Positions 29,422 to 40,141 of a stretch of 55,896 nucleotides of DNA are shown one piece after another. The DNA lies in assembly GCA_022592435.1 (NCBI GenBank), contig JABYQS010000213.1:1-55896 (forward strand), written 5' to 3'. The position numbers were made by a program, and so were the translations under genes. The notes beneath the pieces are model-generated. The model was not told the DNA's origin and did not search any database. It saw only the letters and a program-made list of their open reading frames with translations. Source of the DNA: Cerioporus squamosus (taxonomy: Eukaryota > Basidiomycota > Agaricomycetes > Polyporales > Polyporaceae). Position 1 is the first letter of the stretch, and every line of letters begins with the position of its first letter.

Positions 29422-32127
29422 TGCGGGTGGGGCGGGGCAGGACAAGTGGATGTGAGCCGTGCACTGGCTGGTGCTATTGCAGGGATGCTGGGCGGTGTGG
29501 GGTGTGCGCTGTTGCTCTTGCAGTGTACCAGCATTCCTACTCGCAGAATAAGACGATTCCATGAGCGCTATGGGGGACATCGGTTACTGAGCTTGTTAGC
29601 AGCACTTTACGTGCATATACCCTGGGCCGCAGCGGTCCCGAAACGCAGGCGAGGAGAAGTTAGTGGAGGTCCATGGCCACTGGCTTCACCAGTGTTCCCC
29701 TCGTCAGGAGTGTCGTCCGTCTACTACTCGTTATGGCTGGGTTGTTCCAACGTTCTACACGTCACCCGTTGACAGTGTGTCGCCGTGGCCCCGCCTGCAT
29801 CCAGGGAGAGTATCGTGCATCAGCTTCGCCATGAATTGGGTATTAACGGTAGCTAGTGATGTGGCTTCTGTGAGGTACCTTCCAGAGAGGAGTCTCTAGG
29901 AGGACGCGTGCTAGTCGCACCCTTGCCAGGTTCCTTCCGGGGATGGTGAGCCTTCTTGCGTTCAGTACTGCAGCGATCTCGGCGGTCTCGGCTATTAGAC
30001 GGGGTCAGCTGCGTGCCACAGTCCCGGTCCCGTGATCCCGGTGGCATCGGCAAGTTCAGACGCTCGGGCTTCCTGCCAGCACATCCCGTCCTCGTCGGCG
30101 GCAGCCCCCTGGCCCTCAGTCTTGAGACTTGTCCGGAGTTGCTGGTGCAGGGCTATGTGGGAGCTTCGCTGCGTAGCGATGTTGAAGCTCCTTGAAAGGA
30201 TTGAGCACTTTCCCTGTCTGCCGGAGCAGCTCCGCCTCGAGAGGCGCGCGCATGGTGCGGAGTCCCAGCTTGGGATGTGAACATATGTTCAGGCATATAA
30301 CGCCTCTTCGCTAGTCGGCGAACGGTTTTTTATAGCGTCCTAGGACATTCGTCGACTATCTCACGGTTGCCGTCTTGTAACGAGGGCAGGCGTGCCTGCG
30401 CACAGGGCGCGCTGTCAGCGACCCCACCAGCCTATCCGGCAGCTTGGTGTGGCACCGGAGTGGGGATATTGGCCATCGCAGGTGGGTGCGAGTATTGCCG
30501 GACCGACGGTTTTGTGCTAGACTCTGTGGGAGCGCATCTTCGACTTCTCGGAGAGAAAGTTGATGGTCGGCCAGCAACTTGGTGTTGCACTGCCCAGATT
30601 CATGGGGTCGTTTGTAAGATGTGGTCTCTGCACGGCGATGTTGTAGGTCTCGTACCTCCAGAAGATCTGGTGCGCGATCTGGAGGGCGCCAGGATACCAA
30701 TGGCGAGGAGATTGCGTCGCGTCCGGTCTGTCATGAGAAGCGAGAGCGAGAGAGATGATACAACGATTTACGCACCAGTCCAACGGATGCAACGACTGCT
30801 ACCGTCCCCGAAGGTGAGAGACCTCCGTTGACTACCGGTGACATGGAGGTTGCTGGTGCTGTAAACAGGAGGGGGCCTCGAACTCAGGTTACTTAAAGTG
30901 CGTCGAACTCCGCTGGTGTGCCATGCCACCACTGCTCGGTTCCATGAAGGTCGGAAGAATGCTGCCGTGGGACAGCGAGAGAGAGAGAGAGAGAGATACC
31001 GTTTGTGAAACGCACCTCCAACGTCTACCGTCATGCCCGAAACTCGAGCCGACCGAACCCTGGGCGTTCGATCTGGCCAGCCAGCTCGCGCATGGGCTAT
31101 TGGCTGGCCTAATTCAGAGCCTCGACTGCCGAACGCGAGGCAGGTCTGCCATTGCGACTCCGGGGTGGTTGCTATCGGACCATTGAGTGTCGAGTTCTCC
31201 AGGCCAGGCCGAGGAACTGCTCGGCATGCGGTAGCGTTCAGAATTAGGTCCCAGTATCCGTGTGCAGATCTCGCGTCAGACCGCATTTGATGACATCGGG
31301 GACGACTGGGACGGTCTGCACCACCTCGAAGACTGGTCAGAATTCGCTCGGTGGCATACTGGAGGAAAGGTAGCACATCGATGGACATACCACTCGAGCA
31401 GACAGCCGGTACGGTGCATCTACTTTCGGAGCCACCTGCTTCTGAATGGACGAGTGCGCAAGCTGCGTGTACGGGACGGATGGGCGACATTTCATGTAGC
31501 CGAGCTAGCACTGATTGGCGGTGAGCTCTGTCGTCTTTGCGGGTGCCTCGGAACGAGGTCGGGAAGCGCGACCTTCGCCGAGTAGCCCGCTGAGAGTGTC
31601 GTGCTAGACGTGCTTGTGCGTGCCATCCTCGCTACGATTTATAAGGCGGCTGTTCATGAGCTCCCTAGGCGACGAAGAAATGGCTGATAACGCTCTTGAA
31701 GCAGCCAGGGATGTCAACGGTGTACGGGGCCGAACAACTTAACCGATGTTATTGCTATACGCTGTATGTACGTGACTAAAGCGGGAAGACTGAGCAGCTT
31801 CATGGAATAAGTAGGTGTTGTATAACACGTACCTGACATACCCCAAAGCACTCGCTTCACCCCGCTTTCCTCACAGACCATCCTGCTATATCGTCTCCTC
31901 CTTCCATCCTACCAAGTGATGTCTTGTTCAGCGCGATGTTGCGATCAGCCAGACTTGTCGGAGATTATTAGAACAGCAGAGACACAAAGCATGAGGCTTA
32001 GAAAGAACACAAGATCGACTCTGCAATGCATAGGTATTCGAATGAAGTGGAAGAGAGATCGTCGTCGTCGGACTCGTTGAGGCCAACGAGCTGGCGTCTA
32101 TTCAACAAGCTGTCATTATCGGAGCTC
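29422..32127. other. No gene recognised; (GA)n tract at about 30977-30996
   Basis: Several medium-length open frames on both strands lack conserved motifs and overlap each other, as expected by chance in GC-rich DNA. A short GA microsatellite is present near 30985. Confidence 0.45.
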
Positions 32128-32129
32128 TA

Positions 32130-32602
32130 CAGCTGTTTTCACACCACTTGTCGTTTGGCGCCGCGCCGCGCGGGACGCCACCACCTGCGCTTGCCCTCCA
32201 CTTGTAACTTCCAACTGCGATATCTCCTCTTCCGCTCAACGTTTCGCCTCACTTTCTTCTGCTACTCGCTCTGCTTGGCTACGCGCATCCAATGATGCCC
32301 ACGTCGAGAGGAATCACCCGCTGCAACTTCTCAACTCAGCACGGCCCCATCCTCAGCCACCGCCGACTTTCACCAACGATATCTCGAAAACTCATGCACA
32401 AACCGACCTCGCCATTTCAATGGCGATACCTCGAGGACCGTATACAGCCACTCAACATGAATTCTCGCGCAATACGTCGCTTCTTCCATACCGCCATGCA
32501 TCGCGCACACCGCCTCTATGGGCCTCGCTGCTGGGATGAATACCGGCGGGCACTGGGACACTCGGGATGGGAGCAGAGGGCTCAGGGGAGGTTTCTGAGG
32601 TC
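32130..32602 (+). repeat. Left long terminal inverted repeat
   Basis: Reverse complement of 34378-34850. Its own open frames are mirror images of those in the right repeat and are not taken as genes. Confidence 0.9.
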
Positions 32603-32965
32603 ATAGAAGGTCGCGACATGGTATGTTGCTCGTTGGCTTCGACTCCACTTTCCATACCGCCACCCTGGCTGCGTCCCAGCCTCTCCCTACGCAAAGTCAT
32701 GTATATTGGTTACAAACATACCATCGTCACCTAATTCAACATCCTATGTTCGTCTCGTCGCTATGCTATGTTGAATTGCCACTAGCTCAGGCTGCTGCAC
32801 ATGTACGCGAGATGCCTGTATACATGAGCGATTGATTGTTTCCTCTCCTTGGCGCTACATAGCTTCTCTTCCCTCATACCTTACAGCTCGCCCTCTCTCG
32901 AGTCTCGCCTTCAACTCTCCGAGTCAGGGGGCTCCTAGTTTTGCCATCCATAATCTACGAGACCC

Positions 32966-33286
32966 ATGCCAGTCAAGAAGACGACTGATGCGCCCTCCTG
33001 GCAGTACACGCTGAGGACTCGTGCGGCTGCGGTCACACCTCCCAACGCGCCCTCTCAGAAGGAGGATCCGAGTCATCGTTCGGTGCCTAAGCCTAGGCCG
33101 AAGCCTGTCAAGAAGACCACGGTTCCCTCCACATCCCACGACACGCCGTTCACATTCCCTGCGCCAGTCACCATGCCAGCAGGCGGGCTCGCGGCGCTCG
33201 TGGCGGCTGCAGAGCTGGCTCACGCACAGGATCTTCATGAGATTCCTGCTCCCCAGCCCAACATCATCGAGCTTTCGGAAGCTTGA
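32966..33286 (+). CDS. Unrecognised basic 106-residue ORF inside the Tc1-type element
   Basis: Starts MPVKKTTDAPSWQY and ends NIIELSEA. Lys/Pro/Ser/Thr-rich first half with a repeated PVKKTT motif, then an Ala-rich stretch (GGLAALVAAAELAHA). No domain recognised, no signal peptide or membrane helix. It lies between the left inverted repeat and the transposase remnant, on the opposite strand to the remnant. It may be an element passenger, the N-terminus of a truncated gene, or a chance ORF. Confidence 0.4.
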   Translation: MPVKKTTDAPSWQYTLRTRAAAVTPPNAPSQKEDPSHRSVPKPRPKPVKKTTVPSTSHDTPFTFPAPVTMPAGGLAALVAAAELAHAQDLHEIPAPQPNIIELSEA

Positions 33287-33296
33287 GAATATAGTA

Positions 33297-33532
33297 CACA
33301 CCTTCACATTGTTCTGCGAGAGAATAGCAGCTCGAGCCTCATTCGACTTCCGTGGTGCGATGTGCCCGGACTTCTGAAAGAGCCGGAGGATGCGCTGCAC
33401 AGTCCGCAGGTTCGTACCTGTACAGCGCGAGATGTCGTCCGTAGACATGTCCCGAAGATGGCGCATATGTACGATGGCCCAACGGAGGTCATTCGATACT
33501 GGTTTTGTTGAGCGCGATGTCATGCGAGGCAT
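33297..33532 (-). pseudogene. Transposase N-terminal helix-turn-helix remnant
   Basis: From the Met at 33532 about 78 residues look like a Tc1/mariner-type paired HTH: SNDLRWAIVHMRHL, then DMSTDDISRCTGTNLRTVQRIL and the linker GHIAPRKSNEARAAIL. This is the DNA-binding end that recognises the element's inverted repeats. The frame continues past 33297 but only as the antisense of the plus-strand ORF, so true homology seems to stop there and the DDE domain is gone. Confidence 0.65.
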
Positions 33533-33713
33533 GATAGTAGAGACCAAAGGAACAGACGCTGGTATATGGTGGGCGAAGGCAAGATCTCCCCAGTCTCTAC
33601 GATGACCTGGGGCAAGGATATGGTTTGCATACAATGTGAATTGGTTTTGTACAGTGCATACATACAACTTCCATGATGATCGTGCGTCAGGACTCAGGAA
33701 GGGCAGGACTCAG

Positions 33714-34298
33714 TAGTGACTTGCAAGTCCCGGCTCGGCCTGAAGCCCGGGGCTTTGGCCCGGCTTCAGACGGCCGGGCTTGGTGGAACCTCAGGCCGGG
33801 CCCTCAGGACGGCTCAGGCCAAGCCCGGGGCTTGGCCCGGCCTGGGCCGCGGCTTCGGTTGACGGAGAAATCACCTCAGAAACTGCGAGCTGGAGGGTTT
33901 CAGAGAGATCTACGAATGGTTATACAGGTCATCCGAGCTCACATACGTATTATAAACGGTGCACAGGGACCCTAGGAGCATACAAAGGATCAGACATGTG
34001 AGCCGGAGTGAGAGAATAGGCTCTACTACTCACTGAGAGCGGCCAAAAACAGCGTGAGTCCTGCGACTCTGCGCATTCTTCCATTTCTGACGCACCTTGA
34101 CAGGCTTGACAGGCAAAGTGGGACTTGGATGAGCAGAGCGTTTAAGCCCCGGCCTGACGGCTCGGCTCAGGCTTGACATATCCTCGAGCCGAGCCGTCAG
34201 GCCGTCAGAAGCCCTCACCAAAGCCCGGCTCGTCCCGGCCTGCGCGAGGGCTCGGCCTCACGGCTTGACGGCCTGAGGCCGGGACTTGCAAGTCACTA
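33714..34298. mobile_element. hAT-type MITE (585 bp)
   Basis: Terminal inverted repeats TAGTGACTTGCAAGTCCCGG at both ends, flanked by the exact 8-bp duplication GGACTCAG (33706-33713 and 34299-34306). An 8-bp duplication with TAGTG-like ends is the hAT signature. No transposase. Interior ends are very GC-rich and self-complementary. Inserted into the interior of the Tc1-type element. Confidence 0.9.
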
Positions 34299-34377
34299 GG
34301 ACTCAGGCAGACGCAGTCACGGTGCACGGGGGTACAGACAATAACATACCAATTTCCCCTCTGCATATCATCCCTCC

Positions 34378-34850
34378 GACCTCAGAAACCTCCCCTGAGC
34401 CCTCTGCTCCCATCCCGAGTGTCCCAGTGCCCTCCGGTACTCATCCCAGCAGCGAGGCCCATAGGGGCGGTGTGCGCGATGCATGGCGGTATGGAAGAAG
34501 CGACGTATTGCGCGAGAATTCATGTTGAGTGGCTGTATACGGTCCTCGAGGTATCGCCATTGAAATGGCGAGGTCGGTTTGTGCATGAGTTTTCGAGATA
34601 TCGTTGGTGAAAGTCGGCGGTGGCTGAGGATGGGGCCGTGCTGAGTTGAGAAGTTGCAGCGGGTGATTCCTCTCGACGTGGGCATCATTGGATGCGCGTA
34701 GCCAAGCAGAGCGAGTAGCAGAAGAAAGTGAGGCGAAACGTTGAGCGGAAGAGGAGATATCGCAGGTGAAAGTTACAAGTGGAGGGCAAGCGCAGGTGGT
34801 GGCGTCCCGCGCGGCGCGGCGCCAAACGACAAGTGGTGTGAAAACAGCTG
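34378..34850 (-). repeat. Right long terminal inverted repeat
   Basis: Mirror of 32130-32602 with scattered single-base differences, for example near 34439 and 34461. Confidence 0.9.
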
Positions 34851-34852
34851 TA

Positions 34853-35234
34853 ACAGAGCTAACACACAGTAACTAGAGACTATAGACTAGGTTTATGCCT
34901 CTTTTCACGAGTCAATAGATGGCTGTGAGTTGATCAGAACTTCTTCCTTATCCCATCTTACAGCTGTCTTCGTCTTGGAAGTACTCATACACTGGACCCA
35001 CGACCTCCAGTGGTCCAACCACATCCAGCGCGCTCTAAATGGCGATTCCATCAGGCCGGATGGGGGCAGTTGTCGCGTTGACAAAGCTTCGACTGAAGGC
35101 ATCGCGAGGTAAGCAAGCCCCATGCACTTGAGTGGCGCGAAGAAATTCTGAAAACTGCGACTCGGAGAACACTGCCTGAAGCTATGATACCTAGTAACCG
35201 TCCAGTGCACACCGTAAGGCTCCTCCTGCCTACT
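34853..35234. other. No gene recognised
   Basis: Between the Tc1-type element and the 3' end of membrane protein B; nothing supportable beyond possible 3' UTR. Confidence 0.5.
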
Positions 35235-37028
35235 TCAACTTCTGTCCAAGGCTACACACAGACTTTCATGCTGCAGAGTCATATCCATCGTGCGGGCTGC
35301 CGGTGTGTATGACAATGACTCTGTCTTTCCGGCGCCGCCCGCATCGTCCTTTGAAGGCCTCGAGCCTCCAGCAGTCCTCTTCGTGGCAGTGAACGCAGAA
35401 GATTGGCTCAACAGCTCTGACAGAGTCCCGCAGGGGCGGATAGAGGCCATGTCAAGCCCGAGGGAAGGGTTGCGCGCATGTTCGTCCACTGACTTCTCGT
35501 AGAGGGACCTGTCGAGCGCGCACACGATGATCATGAGCGTAGGATACATGCCCTGCGTGGAACACGGAGTGTGAGCGACATCATGCATGTATACCAGATC
35601 GCATTCTGACCTCTGACACTCACAATCATAGGGACAAGGCATCCATTCATCACGTAGCGGAAGCGGTCCGCAAACGCAGACTCTTCGGCCCCCAGAGGTA
35701 AATGAATGACCTCGCACACGACCATCAGGACCTGCGAGATTAAGTCGTGAGGTGTATTGCAGACAACAGAGAACAAACCTGCTCACCCAGATGGCACAGT
35801 ACAGCAGCCCGGACTCGACCAGAAGCGCGAGCGTTCGCTCCACCTGCGTGCGCGGGGAGAATCCCTTCAGGTGCGACATGATGATGCGACGATGTTCCCT
35901 GTGTATCGCTCTATCCTTGAGCCGGCGCGTCGTTATGCCCACATAAGCGCGAGGAACGCACCATGCACGGTATGCAATGAGGCTTGTTGCAGCGATGTTC
36001 GTGAGGAGGGAGGATAACCCGGCGAGTACGCCGTACGCCGATCCCGAGAACATCGAGCCTTCGATGATCTGGTCGCCATCAGGCAGCTTGAAGACGCTAC
36101 CAGGAGTGGCCCAATCATCCTCCTGAGCTACTCTCACGCACACAACCACAGTATCCAGAACTCCGGTCACTGATCAAATACATCAGCACGAGTGCGAGGA
36201 CTGGAGGAAAACATAGGATGCGTACCCGAGGTTAGCAAGATCATCATCACGCATAACCAACGGACAACTCGATTGTCCGGCCAGAGCACCAACGCCCGCC
36301 ACCACACAATCGAGTCTCCGATGGTCACCTGCATGGAAAGGACGGATCCGGTTAACATGAGACGCGGAAACTATCGTGTTTCTAGCAAGACCCACATTGA
36401 TCGTCAGTGCCGCGGTACCTGTACAAGCCTGGAGGCCATACGCGGTGGGGCCAGGGCGTTCTGTCAGCGGTCCTCCTCTCGTACAGCTGAATGTAGAGTC
36501 GGAGACGGGAAGGGAGCCCAGGCAATCTCGCATGTTCGTCGTCAGGTCCGAGATGTGCAACGTGAGGTCCCGCAGAACTGTATATGCCTCCACCGTGGCC
36601 ACGATATCTGCGACCCAGTACGCGAGTGTAGAGACCCACATCACGACGATCGCCATGAGCATGCTAGCAGCTCTCCTGGGCTCAATTCGCTTTGACCTGG
36701 AGCGGGGAGGTTAAGAACGTGGACACGTCGTAGTACCAGGCGATGTACGCTGCACGTACAGGAGGACATACGCCGCCACCGCAGCGAGGACAGTGAACAG
36801 CCCTTCAACAACTCGTCAGCGCAGGTTATCGCCAGTGTGACGACTTGATGTCATACCGAAGAACATCGTCAGTAGAGCGACGGTGATAAAACTCTGCTTG
36901 AGGTTGTACCCTTCGTTCCATAGCGCGAGCTGGACCTCCTCGTACGTCGCGTCGATAGTCTGTGACAGGTTCCCTAGGGCGGCATTGGAGATGTTCAGGG
37001 AGGTAGCCACGTCCCGCGGCCACACCAT
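35235..37028 (-). CDS. Seven-helix membrane protein, copy B
   Basis: Paralogue of copies A, C and D. The start at 37028 is chosen by alignment with copy D: short N-terminus with NIS and NLS glycosylation sites, then LKQSFITVALLTMFFG leading into helix 1 and an intron with a GTATGA donor. Later exons show WWRALVLWPDN near 36300, SSLLTNIAATSLIAYRAW near 35960-36010, QVERTLALLVESGLLYCAIW near 35800-35850 and FRYVMNGCLVPMIVS near 35640. The last exon has GMYPTLMIIVCALDRS, the GTLSELLS motif and an acidic/Ser tail ending at 35235. Predicted plasma- or endomembrane protein of unknown role. No lesion was noticed, but exon joins were not all checked. Confidence 0.75.
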
Positions 37029-37329
37029 CGAGACGGGTTGACGTTAGCGAAAGCGGGAACAGGTAGAGCTTCAAGAACGAGGGAAGCTGGGTCGTGCGGG
37101 TTGTATGATATACAAGAATGTCTCAGCGTGCTCGTGAACGACAGCCTCAACTTTTGATTATAAGTATGAAGGAGTGCTTGCGCCAAAGTGGCCTGCTGAC
37201 TCCCGAGTCCGGGGAGAGCACCGTGCGTAGCTAAAATAGCTCCGACAACACGGCGGCGCTGAAGTACGAAGATGCTCCCGGGGCGGTCGGAGGCCTTCCC
37301 GCCGGCGATGATTCCTGCAAGGAGGCACA

Positions 37330-37625
37330 GGTGAGTAATCCCGGAAGCAGCTTCGTAGACGAACGGAATACTTACCTGGCCACAAATTTGTCTCCTGATC
37401 CATCAGAGGTAGAGGAAGCCACGCGGCACGGATACCGGCGAGGCGCCACGTACAGAACTCTCGTCGTCCGACCCGGCTGCATGCGGCTTCGACAAGACGA
37501 CGCTCGTGCACAACAAGGCCGGCTTCGTCCGGTTTTCGCAGAGGCCGATGAATTGCGTTGAGAAGGCGCTCACGATGTAGGAGGTGTGTGTGGTCATGTG
37601 CGCCCATGCGCGAGGGGCGGGATGT
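37330..37625 (+). pseudogene. P450 C-terminal fragment, opposite strand, degraded heme loop
   Basis: On the plus strand, reading through 37480-37580 gives SDPAACGFDKTTLVHNKAGF and then FSQRPMNCVEKALTM followed by TAG. P450 #2 has SDSAARGFDKTTLVHNEAGF, FSHGPMNCVGKTLAM and a Gln. The Cys ligand remains, but both loop glycines are replaced (Arg and Glu) and the next codon became a stop. Similarity fades on both sides. It is an inactive relic of the same P450 subfamily, inverted relative to the other copies and lying between membrane proteins B and C. Confidence 0.8.
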
Positions 37626-37925
37626 TCAGAGCTTGGAGAGGGTGTATCAGTACTCGAGGGCGCGACTGAAGGTGCTGTTTGCGCTCGAGATCCGTCGCTA
37701 CGTACTATCCTGGGCGGAGGAGGGCATACGAAAACAGTAGTGTTCAAATTCAGTTGTATATTCGCGTTCAGTGATGGGTAGCAATGCCTGGAGGAGAGGA
37801 TGGGCATGATGCGCGAACGAGCTCGGGCTCGCTATCAGAAGCGAAACTAGACTTTGGGACGGGGCCACCGGGGAGGCCTGCCTCCATGTCCTTGGTAGTG
37901 TCGTCGCTCGCGCCGGCTCCGGAAC

Positions 37926-39569
37926 TCATTGAGGAACTCTAAATGCCTCCCGAGTAGCAGGCGTAGACGATGCGCTCATTAACTCCGAAAGGGTCCTTCG
38001 GCTGCGGCTCGAAGGTACCTGAAACACGAGGGAGATGTCCGGGACATGACCGTTGGCGGACCCCTCGTGAAGAGACTTGTCCGCCGCGCAGAGAATAACG
38101 ATGAGTGTCGGATATATGCCCTTCGACAGTCGGAGGGCAAGCACAAATTGACAGCACTTAGTTCCTCTCTTGCTACTCACAATGAGGGGGATCAGGCATC
38201 CACTTGTCACGAAGTGGAAGCCGTCCGAGATGGCCGGTTTTTGGAGCTCGGGTGATAGGTAGGAGAGTTGATAGACCACGATCATGACCTATGCGAACCG
38301 TTCGGAGTTCGTTCAGTAGAGAAACGAGACATTTACCCAGATGGCGCAGTACACTACTCCGGACTCGATGAGAAGCGCGAGCGTTCTCTCAACTTGTGAT
38401 CGCTTGGAGCATCCCGTGAAATACTACAACACGATGAGGCGGCGGTGCTCCCTGTGTGCGGTTTCATTCCGATCATGTGTATGTACTCTCGTGCCTGCAA
38501 AGTGAGAGAAACGTACCAGGCGCGATACGCGATCAGACCTATTGCGACAACGTTTGTTCCAAGGAAAAATAGCCCGGCGACGATGCCCCATATATTTCCA
38601 CTGAACAATGCGCCGCTGTGGAACGTCATGCCACCTTCTTCAAACTGAATGAAGGGGCTCTGAAGCGTGCACGCAGCCTTCGTATCCATCATGCCGGTTA
38701 CTACACTCAATGATCAGCACACAAGAGGAGGTCGCGAAGTGAAATCAGAACGCGCACCCATGGTGGACAAGAGCATTAGTATGCAGATACAGCGGATGAC
38801 CCTGTTTTCCGGCCAGAGCACCCAGGCACGCCACCAGACCATCGAATCCCCCATGATAACCTTGCGCAGAGAAGGAGGTCAGGACTCCTGAATGACGAAG
38901 AGTATGCCAGCCGCTCACATTGACCGTTAGGCCCCACAGTACCAGTGCAATCCTGGATCTCATATGCCGTAGTAGCACGCTCTGGGACCGACACCGACTG
39001 CTCAGGTTGACAACGTGCAGATGCAAGGCTGGAGCCGGAGAGGGTCCTCATGCAGTCATCCAAGTCGTTCAGCCTAGCATAAGTCTGCATTGAGAAGGTC
39101 CGCAGGATAGTATATGTCTCCGTCTCCGCCAGGAGAGTCGCAATCCAGTAAGCGACTGTGGCGGCCCACATGGCGACGATTGCCACCAGCATGAACACGG
39201 TCGACTTCCGCTTAGACCCCTTGGAACTGTGACAGACAAGAGATGAGCATTTGTGCACCGCGGGAAAGTGATATGCCGCCACGGCGTGGGCAGCACGCAC
39301 ATGAGAACGTACGCTGCTCCAGCAGCAAGGATGGTGAACAACCCTGCCGAACGCCAGTCAGCGCATTCATCGGAAAGCGTCCCATGCGACATACCGATGA
39401 ACATGGTCAGTATGGCCACGTCGATTATGCTCCTCTTCAGGTACGTTTCTATGAACGATATTACTAACCAGGTCTGCTCTTCAGCTGTAGTCAAAGCACG
39501 CCAGACAGGGTCCAGAGCCCCCTCGGTGATGGTGACATCTCGGGACCAGAGGCGTGGCGACGGATCCAT
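37926..39569 (-). pseudogene. Seven-helix membrane protein, copy C (frameshifted)
   Basis: Same exon series as copies A, B and D: start MDPSPRLWSRDV at 39569, helix 1 YLKRSIIDVAILTMFIGM, an Ile/Val-rich helix near 39150-39200, the TGLFFLGTNVVAIGLIAYRAW-type segment near 38530-38600, GFHFVTSGCLIPLIVS near 38190-38230 and tail GIYPTLIVILCAADKS with TLSELMS, ending at 37926. At the end of the third exon, where the other copies read a TVN block before the intron, this copy has one extra base in a GGGG run (plus strand, about 38931-38936). That shifts the frame before the donor. Unless a different splice site rescues it, helices 3-7 are lost. The lesion was found by aligning all four copies at this site. 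Confidence 0.7.
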
Positions 39570-40141
39570 GCGAGGCGGTGCTGAGAAGGACGAGGAGGCC
39601 CACTGAAGCGATAAGCATGGCTCATGGAGCTTATATCCATCTTCAGGGCTATGTCCATGGGAGAAAGAAGCACATCCGCTGCAGAAGGACAGCGAGCACC
39701 ATCAACGTGGACCACGGGGCACGCATGATCATGACAGCAGAGGATCGCCATTAATCATTGCCTGGAATATGGATCCCACCTCTGCAGGTGCCCTTCAGCA
39801 CAAGAGCAGCTGCGGTGTTCTCGCTCGTGGGAAGTCGGACTGTTCCATCGGGAGGGGCGGTGCGCTCCTGCGAACGTCATGTACAGGCGGAGGAGAACTG
39901 ACCATATGGGCAATGGGGAATGGAAAGCGGGCAGAGTAAGTCCACTCACCATGTCTGAAGTCACGCGAATTGCCGCCCTTGGGGTACTATGCGCAGGTTT
40001 CGACTATTATACATGTACAGCTGTGCTAGGCTCTTGGCAACACGCCAATCGGTCAGCAGCGTATCATCGTCGGATGGAGTGATCTACTCACAGTGCAGCG
40101 AATGCGAGACGATAAAGGTGCGCGACGAGAATCGAAGGAAC

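Larger units (their letters stand above)
32130..34850. mobile_element. Tc1/mariner-type element with 473-bp inverted repeats
   Basis: The ends read CAGCTGTTTTCACACC inward from both sides and are flanked by TA (32128-32129 and 34851-34852), the Tc1/mariner target. The terminal repeats are equal in length (32130-32602 and 34378-34850) and nearly identical, with a few substitutions. The interior holds an N-terminal transposase-like HTH on the minus strand and a small plus-strand ORF, but no DDE catalytic domain, so it is non-autonomous. It is interrupted by a hAT-type MITE; without it the element would be about 2.1 kb. Confidence 0.85.

Noticed and set aside
30768..31511. 247-residue minus-strand ORF
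   Set aside because: Composition is Arg/Ser/Pro-biased without motifs, as for chance frames in GC-rich DNA; overlaps the GA microsatellite.
32292..32606. 104-residue ORF on plus and its near-identical twin on minus at 34368-34688
   Set aside because: Both are readings of the 473-bp inverted repeats, not independent genes.
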